A stretch of DNA of 64,000 bases from DASRQK01 sp040392005 (GTDB lineage: Bacteria > Bacteroidota > Bacteroidia > Sphingobacteriales > Sphingobacteriaceae). A model generated the notes under the pieces. The model ran no database searches. It saw nothing but the letters and a program-made list of their open reading frames with translations, and had not been told where the DNA came from. Shown here piece by piece: positions 8,742 to 18,226 of this stretch; position 1 is the stretch's first letter, and every line of letters begins with the position of its first letter. Made by a program: the position numbers and the translations under genes. The stretch covers positions 60,989 to 124,988 of the forward strand of contig JBEBWT010000002.1 of NCBI GenBank assembly GCA_040392005.1, written 5' to 3'.

Positions 8742-8773
8742 CAAACCTATGATAATTTTTGGCCCTTCACAAA
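8742..8773 (-). promoter_or_regulatory. Bacteroidota-type promoter of folB
   Basis: On the minus strand TTTG (8770-8773), a 20-nt spacer and TAGGTTTG (8742-8749) match the -33/-7 consensus TTTG/TAnnTTTG of the primary sigma factor of Bacteroidota. Confidence 0.6.
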
Positions 8774-8851
8774 TATTATGAGTATAATTGCAACTCCGCT
8801 GAGAAGGTGGATTTCAAACAAGTTTTAGATATTTAGTTAGATTTTTAGTAT

Positions 8852-10024
8852 ATGAGCCAGTACAAAGCACCGGATTATTATTTGATCGATGAGTTGATCA
8901 GTGAAGAGCACCTGATGATACGGGACAGTGTCAGACAGTGGGTCAATAAGGAACTTTCCCCCATCATTGAAGATTATGCGCAGCGGGCGGAATTCCCCAG
9001 ACATCTTGTCAAGGAAATGGCCCAATTAGGCATGTTTGGCCCGACTGTACCGGTGCAATACGGAGGTGCCGGACTGGATTACCTGGCTTATGGCATCATG
9101 ATGCAGGAATTGGAACGGGGCGATTCGGGCCTGCGTTCCACCGCTTCGGTACAGGGATCGTTGGTGATGTATCCGATTTACGCATTCGGCAGCGAAGAGC
9201 AAAAGCAAAAGTATCTGCCAAAACTGGCTTCAGGGGAATGGCTGGGCTGTTTTGGTCTGACCGAACCGGATCATGGTTCCAATCCGGGGGGAATGATCAC
9301 CCGCTTTGAGGATGATGGTGACCATGTAATCCTGAACGGAGCCAAAATGTGGATTTCAAATGCACCATTTGCGGATATTGCCGTGGTTTGGGCGAAAAAT
9401 CCGGAAGGCAAGATACATGGATTGATTCTGGAGCGGGGAATGGAGGGATTTTCTACTCCTGAAACACACAATAAATGGAGTTTGCGGGCCTCGGCTACCG
9501 GTGAGCTGGTCTTTGACAATGTCCGGGTACCGAAGGCGAATATTCTTCCGGGGGTCGCCAGCATGAGAGGGCCGCTGAGTTGCCTCAACCAGGCCCGCTA
9601 CGGGATCGCCTGGGGCGCACTGGGTGCCGCTATGGATTGTTATGATACAGCGGTCCGTTATTCAAAAGAGCGGGAGCAATTTGGCCGTCCGATCGGTGGA
9701 TTCCAGTTGCAGCAAAAGAAACTGGCCGAAATGCTGACCGAAATCACCAAGGGCCAATTGCTGGTCTGGCGGTTGGCGACTCTGAAAAATGAAGACCGTG
9801 CGACCCCGGCCCAGATTTCCATGGCCAAAAGGAACAGCGTAGCGACCGCCCTGAATGTGGCCCGTGAAGCACGTCAGATCTTAGGAGGAATGGGCATCAC
9901 GGGAGAATATCCGATTATGAGGCACATGATGAACCTCGAATCAGTGGTGACTTACGAGGGCACCCATGATATCCACCTGCTGATTACCGGTCAGGATATT
10001 ACGGGTTTGAATGCTTTTGTTTGA
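8852..10024 (+). CDS. Acyl-CoA dehydrogenase, glutaryl-CoA dehydrogenase type
   Basis: A 390-residue flavoprotein of the acyl-CoA dehydrogenase family. Features typical of glutaryl-CoA dehydrogenases are the DSGLRSTASVQGSLVMYPI segment with the substrate-binding Arg, FGLTEPDHGSNPGGM (FAD/substrate loop), KMWISNAPFADIAVVWAK, and VTYEGTHDIHLLITGQDITG, which carries the catalytic Glu and the GCDH-like ending. It would oxidise and decarboxylate glutaryl-CoA to crotonyl-CoA (lysine/tryptophan degradation) and pass electrons to ETF. The specificity is inferred from similarity. It appears monocistronic and is followed by a very long palindrome. Confidence 0.9.
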   Translation: MSQYKAPDYYLIDELISEEHLMIRDSVRQWVNKELSPIIEDYAQRAEFPRHLVKEMAQLGMFGPTVPVQYGGAGLDYLAYGIMMQELERGDSGLRSTASVQGSLVMYPIYAFGSEEQKQKYLPKLASGEWLGCFGLTEPDHGSNPGGMITRFEDDGDHVILNGAKMWISNAPFADIAVVWAKNPEGKIHGLILERGMEGFSTPETHNKWSLRASATGELVFDNVRVPKANILPGVASMRGPLSCLNQARYGIAWGALGAAMDCYDTAVRYSKEREQFGRPIGGFQLQQKKLAEMLTEITKGQLLVWRLATLKNEDRATPAQISMAKRNSVATALNVAREARQILGGMGITGEYPIMRHMMNLESVVTYEGTHDIHLLITGQDITGLNAFV

Positions 10025-10067
10025 TTTCTGAGGCTCAGACTGTCCCTCACTCACTGAAATATATTCA

Positions 10068-10245
10068 GAGTGGGTTCTGTCTTTTTTTAGACCTAAGCGA
10101 GCGAACGCCCGGAAAAAAAGCAAGAAAAGCGTCAAAAACACACACTGTCTGAACCAGCAAAGCTGGTGAGTTTGGGTGTTTTTGACGCTTTTCTTGCTTT
10201 TTTTCAGTGAGCGAGGTTCAGTCTAAAAAAAGACAGAACCCACTC
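10068..10245. repeat. Long nested palindrome between convergent genes (element 1)
   Basis: There are two perfect nested inverted repeats. The outer arms are 25 nt (10068-10092 and 10221-10245), and the inner arms are 30 nt (10112-10141 and 10176-10205). Unpaired strips lie between them (10093-10111 and 10206-10220), both containing a GCGAGCGA/GTGAGCGA motif. The 34-nt centre holds a small ACCAGC/GCTGGT hairpin. A weaker echo of the right strip occurs inverted at 10033-10056. It separates two convergent genes and would act as a strong bidirectional terminator. Elements 2 (46082-46213) and 3 (50750-50903) have the same architecture with different arm sequences. Confidence 0.9.
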
Positions 10246-10247
10246 CC

Positions 10248-13200
10248 TTAAATATCTTTCAGAAGCTCCTCAACTGCCTTCTCCAACTGTTGATCCTTGC
10301 CGGCAGCGATCAGTTCCGGTAAATTCTTCACCTGGAACATTGGCTTGGTTTCATTGTTTTCCAGCCACTCCCCTGCTTTATTCCGCACACTCACCGGCAC
10401 CGCTCCCCAGCGGACTCCATTCGGCAGCACTTCCCAACCCGCAAAGCTGCAGGTACCCGGCACCGGCATTCCCACGGTTTTTCCAATATTCAAATCCGTA
10501 TAACCACAGGAGAAACAATGTCCGTCACTATAATTCGACTCGTTGAACATGGCCAATGTAGGTTTGGTCCACCGGAAGGTCGGCTCGTAGCCCACGGAAC
10601 GGTCTGCGGTCGCATAATCCAGGAATTTTTCTCCTGTAAAGAACATCGCCAGATCCGCTACCAAGTCACCACCCCCATTGAAGCGGGTATCCACAATCAC
10701 AGCTTCCCTGTCTGCATATTTACCCATCATTTCATCGTACATATTGCGGTACTGCCCATCACTCATCCCCGAAATATGGACATAACCTAATTTACCTCCA
10801 CTCAGCCGATCCACTTCTTCCTGGTTCTTTTTGACCCAGCGGCGATAGAGCAACTGATTCTCTGCGCCCAAACTGATGGGTTTGATGGTAATCTGGCTTC
10901 TGCCCCCATTCTCAGGGTCAAGGATCTCCAGCAACACGAATTTATCGGCCTTCCGGTTGAAATAATAGGCCACATCCTGATTGCGGGAGACCAATTCACC
11001 ATCAATCTTTTCAATGACCGACCCCACCTTCACATGCAGGGATGCCTTATCCAAAGGCCCGCCGGTAATAATTTCGGCAATCCTGATACCATCACCCGGA
11101 TGCGCATAGTCAATAAAGATTCCCAGGGAAGCGGTCTGATCCCCGTCCGGCATAGATGATGAATAGCGGGCACCCGCATGAGAAACGTTCAATTCTCCCA
11201 ATAATTCAGAAAGCATTTCGGCAAATTCATAATTGTTGCCAATGTGGGAAACGTATTTGCTGTATTGTGTGTTTAGCAAATCCCAATCCGCTCCATGCAT
11301 ATCCGGCGTATAGAACATTTTTTTGGTACGGAGCCAGACGTGCTCAAAGGCATGCTGCCTTTCAGCGACTTCATCCATAAATAGGTCACCGGCGATCTGC
11401 ACCGCATCCCGCTTGTTGTTGTCTGGATTGATTTTGGTAATCCGTCCCCCGCTCACCAGGAAGAGATTCTTTTGCTCATGATCCCATTCCAGACTTCCTC
11501 CGGATGCATCCAGCGCGATCTCCATTTTGGTTTCCTTGGTACGCAGATTGGTACTCCACAGGTTGGCCCCTTTTTCAAAGCGGGTCAGATAATAAAGTTT
11601 TTCCCCATCTTTGGATAAAACCGCATCTCCCAGGGATGAAGAATGGATGGTCAGCCTTGCCTTTCTGTCATCCAGCCCCTCCCAGTCTATTTTTATGGGT
11701 TCCACTACCGCACCGGCAGCAGCCGTTTTCGCGCCCTCACTCCCAGCCTTTTCATCCTTTTTGTCAGCCGCGGCCGGAGAAGAAGCCGGTTTGTTGATTT
11801 TTTCCAACTCTTTCAGCAGATCAAAATCATCCTTGTCCAGATTATAGCGATCCCAGCCATCTTTTGTCAAAAACAATGTATAAACATCCATTTGGGATCC
11901 TCCACTATTGGCATGGCTCTTCATTCCATGGCGGTCACTGAACCACAGGATCTGCTTGCCGCCATTCACCCATTTGGGCGACCGGTCGTTGTATCCACTC
12001 TTTGTCAGATTGACCATTTTTTGCTGACCTTCCGCATCCAGTAGTACTGCTTCTGCATTGGACATCGTCGGCCTGTAAGTGGCCAGTAACCATTTGCTGT
12101 CCGGACTCCATGAAAAATACTGATCGCCGTCCTGCATATGAAACAGATGCTCCGGTGTCAGCAAGGTGGTCAGCTTGCCCGTGCCCAGATCCTGCACATT
12201 CAGCGTACGCCTGTCCTCGATAAAGGCCAGTTTTTTGCCATCAGGTGACAATTGAGGCATGTAATTGTCCTTCTCGTTATTGATCAGCGGCTTCTCCGCA
12301 ATCAGGGTAGCCGCAAAGAAAAACGGTTCTTCACTCCTGACTTTTTCGGCTTTGAAAATCTGCCAGCGGCCGTTCCGCTCACTTGCATAGACAATGGATT
12401 TGCCGTCAGGCGCAAATTGCACAAAGCGTTCCTGCTCCGGGCTGTTGGTGATCCTTTTGGTAAATTTGCCGTCCACTGAGGTGACAAACACCTCTCCCCT
12501 GGTAATAAAAGCAATTTCCTTGCCGTTTGGGGAAATCGACATTTCCCGCACTCCTCCATTGATGGCCACATAAGAATCCGCATTGCTCACTGCCTGTGTC
12601 CGCAGTTCAATGGCGACTTTCTGAGGTTCAGCCCCTTCTTTCACCGTATAAATCTCTCCATCATAGGAGAAACACAGTACCCCCTCACCGGATGTGCTCA
12701 GTGACCGCACCGGAAAATCAGCAAAATGTGTGATCTGCGTAGCAGCAGCACTTTCGAGGGACCGCTTGTGGATATTAAAGGTCCCGCTTTCTTCACTCAG
12801 GTAATAGATGGATTGATCGCCCCCGGCAAAAATGGGGTGCCGGTCTTCTCCGTAAAAGGTCGTAATCTGCCGGTGCTTTCCGGTTTCGCTGTCATACAAC
12901 CAGATATCCCGGGCGATCGAAGACTGATGGTGCTTGCGCCATTCATTCTCGCCCCCCTTCTTATCATGATATACCATGCGTTTTCCATCCGTACTGAAAT
13001 TGACATATTCTGCGGGTACGGTCAGCAACTGATCCACGCGGCCGCCTGTGACGGGCACCTGATAGAGTTCAGGCTGCGAGGCCGTGGGGTATTGACGGTG
13101 GGTGACGAGGTCCTGCCGGTTACCACCAAAAACTACCTGATTTCCATCTGCTGAAAAGGAATAGGGGAATTCATCATTGGAGTGATAGGTCAGCCGTTTG

Positions 13201-13556
13201 GCCTCTCCGCCGGCTGCATCCATGACAAACACATCAAAATTGCCATAACGATCCGATGCAAAAGCAATCTGTTTGCTGTCCCTGCTCCAGACAGGCATAA
13301 AATCATGCGCATTATGGAAAGTGAGCCGGGTCGCACTGCCTCCCTGCGTAGCCACCCTATACAGGTCTCCCTTATAGGTAAACACGATTTGCTTCCCGTC
13401 GGGAGAAATGGCAGGATACCGGGCCCATCCGGGTGAATGATCAGCCGGCAAAACCGAACTGATCCGGAATAATGAAAATGAGTGGGCAAAGGCAACTTGC
13501 CCCGCACCTGCAAAGGCCAGGCAGAGCGCAGACAGGAGTACTATTTTTCTGATCAT
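10248..13556 (-). CDS. Tricorn-like S41 protease with beta-propeller domains
   Basis: A 1102-residue exported protein related to archaeal tricorn protease. A signal peptide (1 to about 25) is followed by two runs of propeller blades (about 40-370 and 375-600: SPDGKQIVFTYKGDLYR, SPNGKEIAFITRGEVFV). A Lys/Ala-rich linker (about 605-640) leads to the tricorn core. The conserved His is in GELNVSHAGA (His793), a PDZ-like region spans about 805-885, and an S41 domain has NYSDGHCFS with the likely nucleophile Ser1010 and NGGGDL before it. A Glu in LENNETKP may complete the tetrad. It probably degrades peptides in the periplasm or outside the cell. Its stop codon lies 3 nt beyond the long palindrome. 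Confidence 0.9.
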   Translation of the reverse strand: MIRKIVLLSALCLAFAGAGQVAFAHSFSLFRISSVLPADHSPGWARYPAISPDGKQIVFTYKGDLYRVATQGGSATRLTFHNAHDFMPVWSRDSKQIAFASDRYGNFDVFVMDAAGGEAKRLTYHSNDEFPYSFSADGNQVVFGGNRQDLVTHRQYPTASQPELYQVPVTGGRVDQLLTVPAEYVNFSTDGKRMVYHDKKGGENEWRKHHQSSIARDIWLYDSETGKHRQITTFYGEDRHPIFAGGDQSIYYLSEESGTFNIHKRSLESAAATQITHFADFPVRSLSTSGEGVLCFSYDGEIYTVKEGAEPQKVAIELRTQAVSNADSYVAINGGVREMSISPNGKEIAFITRGEVFVTSVDGKFTKRITNSPEQERFVQFAPDGKSIVYASERNGRWQIFKAEKVRSEEPFFFAATLIAEKPLINNEKDNYMPQLSPDGKKLAFIEDRRTLNVQDLGTGKLTTLLTPEHLFHMQDGDQYFSWSPDSKWLLATYRPTMSNAEAVLLDAEGQQKMVNLTKSGYNDRSPKWVNGGKQILWFSDRHGMKSHANSGGSQMDVYTLFLTKDGWDRYNLDKDDFDLLKELEKINKPASSPAAADKKDEKAGSEGAKTAAAGAVVEPIKIDWEGLDDRKARLTIHSSSLGDAVLSKDGEKLYYLTRFEKGANLWSTNLRTKETKMEIALDASGGSLEWDHEQKNLFLVSGGRITKINPDNNKRDAVQIAGDLFMDEVAERQHAFEHVWLRTKKMFYTPDMHGADWDLLNTQYSKYVSHIGNNYEFAEMLSELLGELNVSHAGARYSSSMPDGDQTASLGIFIDYAHPGDGIRIAEIITGGPLDKASLHVKVGSVIEKIDGELVSRNQDVAYYFNRKADKFVLLEILDPENGGRSQITIKPISLGAENQLLYRRWVKKNQEEVDRLSGGKLGYVHISGMSDGQYRNMYDEMMGKYADREAVIVDTRFNGGGDLVADLAMFFTGEKFLDYATADRSVGYEPTFRWTKPTLAMFNESNYSDGHCFSCGYTDLNIGKTVGMPVPGTCSFAGWEVLPNGVRWGAVPVSVRNKAGEWLENNETKPMFQVKNLPELIAAGKDQQLEKAVEELLKDI

Positions 13557-13700
13557 GGAATATTGGAATAAAAATGAAAGTATAATTTATAAAAAGCAGG
13601 ACAAGATAGCAAAGATTCATGCAATCATGCAATTATTACCATGAAATATTGAATAATTACCATATTACTATTGATTTTAATATGTAATTTTGCACCATTC

Positions 13701-14609
13701 ATGGAGACACCAATCCCCGTATTTGACAATTGTAGTATTTCCGATTCAGCGCAGGAAAACTTCCTGGTGATGGATTTGGAGCAATATATCCTCAAACACC
13801 CGGATATAGTGTTCCCCCACCGTCATAGTTTTTACCATTTGGTTCTGTTTACCGGAGGGCACGGTGGTTTCACAATAGATTTTACAGATTTTACCATAGA
13901 ACCCCACCAGGTCTATTTTATGTCCCCTGGCCAGGTCCATACCTGGGATTTCGAAGGGGTCCCTCAGGGATATGTGATCAATTTCAGCTATGATTTTTTC
14001 CATTCCCTGCTGCTAAATCCCGATTATATCCAGCAGTTTAGTTTTTTTGGCGGCACAGCCAGTGAAAATGTAATCATCGTTCCGGAAATGTACAGAAAAC
14101 AGATAATTGCCTTACTCGATGAACTATTGGGGGAATCTACCCGCAAGTGTAGGGACGATAGAGATCTGCTGCGGATTATTTTGCTCCATTTTTTCCATTT
14201 GGCGGACATCCAGCGGGAAGGAACCGGTCCTTCCGGAGTAAACACCGCAGGACAGGCGCTGCTGGAGCAATTCAAAAACCTGGTGGAACTCCATTTCAAA
14301 CAGGAAAAATTCCCCAGTTTCTATGCTGATAAACTTCATATCAGCTCCAATCACTTAAACAATATCTGTAAATCCCATCTGGGCAAACAGGCCGGTGAAT
14401 TTATCAGGGAGCGCATTGTTCTTGAGGCCAAACGCCTGTTGATCAATCCGGGCAGCAGCATTTCCTCATTATCCTACGAGTTGAACTTCAACGACAATTC
14501 CTATTTTACCAAGTTTTTTAAAAAATCGACAGGAATGACCCCGGAAGAATTCCGCAGAAAACATATCCATCACCGTTCATATCCAAAACCAAACATTCAC
14601 ATTCTTTAA
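13701..14609 (+). CDS. AraC-family transcriptional regulator
   Basis: A 302-residue regulator. The N-terminal half is an AraC-type cupin sensor domain (HRHSFYHLVLFTGGHGGFTI, then YFMSPGQVHTWDF). The C-terminal about 100 residues carry two helix-turn-helix motifs (YADKLHISSNHLNNICK and ISSLSYELNFNDNSYFTKFFKKSTGMTP, the second being the AraC signature). I start at the ATG of METPIPV; an upstream TTG is less likely because a TAATTTTG -7-like box at 13685-13692 would place the transcript start almost at this ATG. The effector and targets are unknown. It is divergent from the tricorn-like protease, which is a possible target. Confidence 0.9.
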   Translation: METPIPVFDNCSISDSAQENFLVMDLEQYILKHPDIVFPHRHSFYHLVLFTGGHGGFTIDFTDFTIEPHQVYFMSPGQVHTWDFEGVPQGYVINFSYDFFHSLLLNPDYIQQFSFFGGTASENVIIVPEMYRKQIIALLDELLGESTRKCRDDRDLLRIILLHFFHLADIQREGTGPSGVNTAGQALLEQFKNLVELHFKQEKFPSFYADKLHISSNHLNNICKSHLGKQAGEFIRERIVLEAKRLLINPGSSISSLSYELNFNDNSYFTKFFKKSTGMTPEEFRRKHIHHRSYPKPNIHIL

Positions 14610-14619
14610 GACAATCAAC

Positions 14620-15075
14620 ATGAAAGCTACCGACCGTAACCGGCAACCGGAGACGTCCTCCCCGAATTTATATCTGACCAAGAATCAGGCAGCGATGAAA
14701 GCGCGTTGTCCCAGATGCCGGACGGGATCCCTGTTTATCGGTAGTACCTATGGGAAAGGTTCACAGAAAATGCACAAAAACTGTCCACACTGCAATCTGA
14801 GGTATGAAAGGGAACCGGGATATTTCTATGTGGCCATGTTTGTCAGCTATGCATTCAGTGTGGCAGAAATGGTGATAGCCTGTATGGTGACCTATTTTAT
14901 CACGGGTATCGCTGATTCTTTCTGGCTTTATCTGGCCGTGGTGATCGCCGTGGTGATTGGGTTGGCACCTTTTAATTTCCGGTATTCCCGTGTCGTGCTG
15001 ATGTACTGGCTCACGCCCGGATTGAAATTTGTGCCGGAAACTGCGGTCCCGAAGCCTGTCAATCCACAATCGTAA
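14620..15075 (+). CDS. DUF983 family membrane protein
   Basis: A 151-residue protein with an N-terminal zinc-ribbon-like part (two CxxC pairs: CPRCRTGSLF and NCPHCNLRYEREPGYF) followed by two membrane segments (about 68-90 and 98-118). This is the standard DUF983 layout. The function is unknown; the family is frequent in Bacteroidota and alphaproteobacteria. It starts 11 nt after the AraC gene and may be co-transcribed. Its last 17 nt overlap the end of the convergent OmpA gene. Confidence 0.88.
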   Translation: MKATDRNRQPETSSPNLYLTKNQAAMKARCPRCRTGSLFIGSTYGKGSQKMHKNCPHCNLRYEREPGYFYVAMFVSYAFSVAEMVIACMVTYFITGIADSFWLYLAVVIAVVIGLAPFNFRYSRVVLMYWLTPGLKFVPETAVPKPVNPQS

Positions 15076-15595
15076 TCTCTACCCTTCTGTTTTTGAGACG
15101 GCCTTCCTGCGTGTCGTTGGATGCGACCGGTCTGGTCTGACCGTAACCATTTGTCCGGATACGGCTTGCCTGCATCCCCCTGGAAACCAGGTGCGCTTTG
15201 ACGGATTGGGCCCTTTTTTCCGACAGAGTCTGATTGAATGCAGCGGGACCGGTCGCATCCGTATGCCCGTCCACTACCAGCCGGGCCTGGGGACGATCCT
15301 CCAGTAAGGCGACCAGTTTGTTCAACTCGGATTTGGCCCGGCTGCTCAGATCCGCTGAATTGAGTGCGAACAATACGTCCGAATCAAAGGTAACCAGAAT
15401 CCCTTCGTTGGTCTTTGTGGCCCCCTGAAAATCTTTTTGTATATGCTGCAACCCGTCATTTGTCCCGTCAATGGTGACATAAGCCCCGGAATTGGCCTGG
15501 ATCTGCTTGCTTTTGCAGGCTGCAGCCAGCAGTATAGTGCACAACAATATGATTATAACCAGATGAGAAGGGAGAAGTTCTTTCACAATGCGCAT
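15059..15595 (-). CDS. OmpA-family lipoprotein
   Basis: A 178-residue lipoprotein. A signal peptide ends in the lipobox LLAAAC (lipidated Cys about residue 27). The C-terminal about 110 residues are an OmpA/MotB peptidoglycan-binding domain with VTFDSDVLFALNSADL, DGHTDATGPAAFNQTLSEKR and GYGQTRPVASNDTQEGRLKN followed by RRVEI, which contain the Asp and Arg that bind diaminopimelate. It probably tethers the outer membrane to the cell wall. The 3' end overlaps the DUF983 gene by 17 nt. Confidence 0.92.
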   Translation of the reverse strand: MRIVKELLPSHLVIIILLCTILLAAACKSKQIQANSGAYVTIDGTNDGLQHIQKDFQGATKTNEGILVTFDSDVLFALNSADLSSRAKSELNKLVALLEDRPQARLVVDGHTDATGPAAFNQTLSEKRAQSVKAHLVSRGMQASRIRTNGYGQTRPVASNDTQEGRLKNRRVEITIVD

Positions 15596-15733
15596 ATCTC
15601 AGTAATATAATGATTATTTTTGAGATATGCAAAATTCAGACCGTTTTTATCAGAAGTTTAGGGCCGCTAAGCACAGACCAAATTACCATCCTCTAATCTT
15701 TTAACAGTCAATAAAAAGAAATTAACTGTTTTT

Positions 15734-15764
15734 TTTGTTTATTGGGATAAGCGTCTTATTTTTG
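15734..15764 (+). promoter_or_regulatory. Bacteroidota-type promoter of the pyrophosphatase gene
   Basis: TTTG (15734-15737), a 19-nt spacer and TATTTTTG (15757-15764) match the -33/-7 consensus exactly. The predicted start leaves a leader of about 70 nt before the gene. I see no riboswitch or other structure in the rest of the 246-nt gap. Confidence 0.7.
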
Positions 15765-15841
15765 GCATCGCTTAATAGTAAACCTAAAATCATAATTGGG
15801 TTGCGAACAAAAAGTATTAATTAATTTATAATTTACGGATA

Positions 15842-18091
15842 ATGGAATTTTTAGAACAGAATCTTATTTATTTGATTCCGGTGCTGGGACTGGTAGGGAT
15901 CATTGTAATGATTGTCAAATCTGCCTGGATCAACAAACAGGATGCCGGGGATGACAACATGAAGACCCTTGCAGGCTATATTGCAGAAGGTGCGATGGCT
16001 TTTCTGAAGGCAGAGTGGAAAATCCTCTCTTATTTTGTGGTGATCGCAGCATTGTTGCTGGCCTGGTCCGGCACTTTGGTCGAAACTTCCAGTTGGATTA
16101 TCGCCATTTCCTTTGTGATTGGCGCCTTTACTTCTGCGCTGGCAGGTTATATCGGCATGAATGTAGCCACGAAAGCCAATGTCCGCACTACGCAGGCAGC
16201 CCGAAAGAGCCTGGCACAGGCGCTGAAAGTTTCTTTTACGGGTGGTACTGTCATGGGATTGGGCGTTGCCGGATTGGCAGTGCTGGTGATGGGGACTCTG
16301 TTTATTGTGCTTTATCAGCTATTTGTGGTGAGTACAGGTGCCAGTGTCGATGGCATTGAGATGGTAAAAGCCATTGAGGTACTGGCCGGTTTCTCTCTCG
16401 GGGCTGAATCCATTGCACTTTTTGCCCGTGTCGGAGGTGGTATTTATACCAAAGCGGCCGATGTGGGTGCGGATCTTGTGGGCAAAGTGGAAGCTGGTAT
16501 TCCGGAGGACGATGTCAGGAACCCGGCAACCATTGCCGATAATGTCGGGGACAACGTGGGGGACGTAGCCGGAATGGGTGCCGATTTGTTCGGTTCCTAT
16601 GTAGCAACTATTCTTGCCACGATGGTATTGGGACAGGAAATTATTTCAGCAGACAATTTTGGAGGTATTGCTCCTATTTTGCTGCCGATCCTGATCGCTG
16701 GTATCGGTCTGATATTTTCCATTGCCGGCACCACCCTCGTCAAAATTAAAAATGATCAGGGAAATGTACAGAATGCATTGAATATCGGCAACTGGACCTC
16801 GATTGGCCTGACAGCGATCGCATCTTATTTTGTGGTAATCTGGTTACTACCTTCCGAATTAGTGTTGAGAGGGTATGCCTTTACCTCGCTGGATGTATTT
16901 ATTGCGATTATAGTCGGTTTAGTCGTTGGCACCCTGATGAGCATGGTGACCGAGTATTATACGGCTATTGGCAAAAGACCTGTAAACTCCATTATCAAGC
17001 AGTCTTCAACCGGTCATGCCACCAACATCATCGGAGGTCTGTCGGTAGGTATGGAATCGACCATGGTCCCGACCCTCATCCTTGCAGCAGGTATTATTAC
17101 CTCTTATTCTTATGCAGGATTGTACGGAGTGGCTATTGCGGCAACCGGAATGATGGCCACCACAGCAATGCAGCTGGCCATCGACGCCTTCGGTCCCATT
17201 GCCGATAATGCAGGTGGTATTGCGGAAATGAGCGGTCTGCCAAAAGAGGTCCGTGAACGCACCGACAAGCTGGATGCTGTGGGGAATACCACGGCAGCGA
17301 CCGGCAAGGGATTTGCCATAGCCTCTGCTGCGCTGACAGCCCTGGCGCTTTTTGCTGCATTTGTGGGTATTTCAGGTATTGATTCCATTGATATTTACAA
17401 GGCACCCGTACTGGCGGCTTTGCTGGTAGGAGCCATGATTCCTTTTATTTTCTCTTCTCTGGCAATTGCTGCGGTAGGTCGTGCGGCCATGGCCATGGTA
17501 GAAGAAGTACGCCGCCAGTTCAGGGAAATTCCGGGTATCATGGAATACAAAGCAACCCCTGAGTATGACAAATGCGTGGCCATTTCCACCAAAGCATCCC
17601 TGAGAGAAATGATCCTGCCGGGTGCAATTGCACTGATCGTGCCGATTCTGGTTGGTTTCGGATTCAAGGGGGTATTCCCGGAGACTTCTTCGGCAGAAAT
17701 GCTGGGTGGTCTTTTGGCTGGAGTCACCGTTTCGGGCGTGTTGCTGGGTATGTTCCAGAACAATGCCGGTGGTGCCTGGGATAATGCCAAAAAATCTTTT
17801 GAAGCCGGTGTGGAAATCAACGGTAAGATGGAATATAAAGGTTCGGATGCGCACAAGGCTTCCGTCACCGGAGATACGGTGGGTGATCCGTTTAAAGATA
17901 CTTCAGGGCCTTCCATGAACATTCTGATCAAGTTGATGTCCATTATCTCATTGATCATTGCTCCACACATCAGTGTGGGCGGTGGCGGACTGCATGCTGA
18001 GGTGGCGGAAACTACGGAAAAAACAATCCTGGTGGAAGTGAATGACCATGAGCAGATCCAGGCAGATTACAGTTTTAGACATAAAAACTGA
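15842..18091 (+). CDS. hppA: Membrane-bound ion-pumping pyrophosphatase, K+-dependent type
   Basis: A 749-residue integral membrane pyrophosphatase that couples PPi hydrolysis to H+ and/or Na+ export, with about 16 membrane spans. The catalytic signature DVGADLVGKVEAGIPEDD followed by NPATIADNVGDNVGDVAGMGADLF is intact, as is the second acidic motif DNAGGIAEM. The residue that separates K+-dependent from K+-independent enzymes is Ala here (GNTTAATGKG), so the K+-dependent class is expected. H+ versus Na+ specificity cannot be read with confidence. A short acidic C-terminal tail (about 725-749) with NDHEQIQADYS is unusual. It has its own promoter and a strong terminator. Confidence 0.96.
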   Translation: MEFLEQNLIYLIPVLGLVGIIVMIVKSAWINKQDAGDDNMKTLAGYIAEGAMAFLKAEWKILSYFVVIAALLLAWSGTLVETSSWIIAISFVIGAFTSALAGYIGMNVATKANVRTTQAARKSLAQALKVSFTGGTVMGLGVAGLAVLVMGTLFIVLYQLFVVSTGASVDGIEMVKAIEVLAGFSLGAESIALFARVGGGIYTKAADVGADLVGKVEAGIPEDDVRNPATIADNVGDNVGDVAGMGADLFGSYVATILATMVLGQEIISADNFGGIAPILLPILIAGIGLIFSIAGTTLVKIKNDQGNVQNALNIGNWTSIGLTAIASYFVVIWLLPSELVLRGYAFTSLDVFIAIIVGLVVGTLMSMVTEYYTAIGKRPVNSIIKQSSTGHATNIIGGLSVGMESTMVPTLILAAGIITSYSYAGLYGVAIAATGMMATTAMQLAIDAFGPIADNAGGIAEMSGLPKEVRERTDKLDAVGNTTAATGKGFAIASAALTALALFAAFVGISGIDSIDIYKAPVLAALLVGAMIPFIFSSLAIAAVGRAAMAMVEEVRRQFREIPGIMEYKATPEYDKCVAISTKASLREMILPGAIALIVPILVGFGFKGVFPETSSAEMLGGLLAGVTVSGVLLGMFQNNAGGAWDNAKKSFEAGVEINGKMEYKGSDAHKASVTGDTVGDPFKDTSGPSMNILIKLMSIISLIIAPHISVGGGGLHAEVAETTEKTILVEVNDHEQIQADYSFRHKN

Positions 18092-18114
18092 TCTGAAATA
18101 TTATTTTATAAAAT

Positions 18115-18150
18115 AAAAAAGCCGGTTCATGATTCGAACCGGCTTTTTTG
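18115..18150 (+). terminator. Rho-independent terminator after hppA
   Basis: A 14-bp perfect stem (18115-18128 with 18136-18149) with GC-rich core GCCGGTTC/GAACCGGC, a 7-nt loop and a six-T run on the plus strand. The A-run on the left would let it work in the other direction too. Confidence 0.9.
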
Positions 18151-18226
18151 TATCTTAGCCTCCGACTTTCCAATAAACAACATATAAATTATTTGAAGAC
18201 CGCCATAAACCACGGTATAAAACAAT

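Noticed and set aside
13671..13700. TTG-initiated extension of the AraC regulator
   Set aside because: The TAATTTTG -7-like box lies inside it and the ATG gives the family's normal start.
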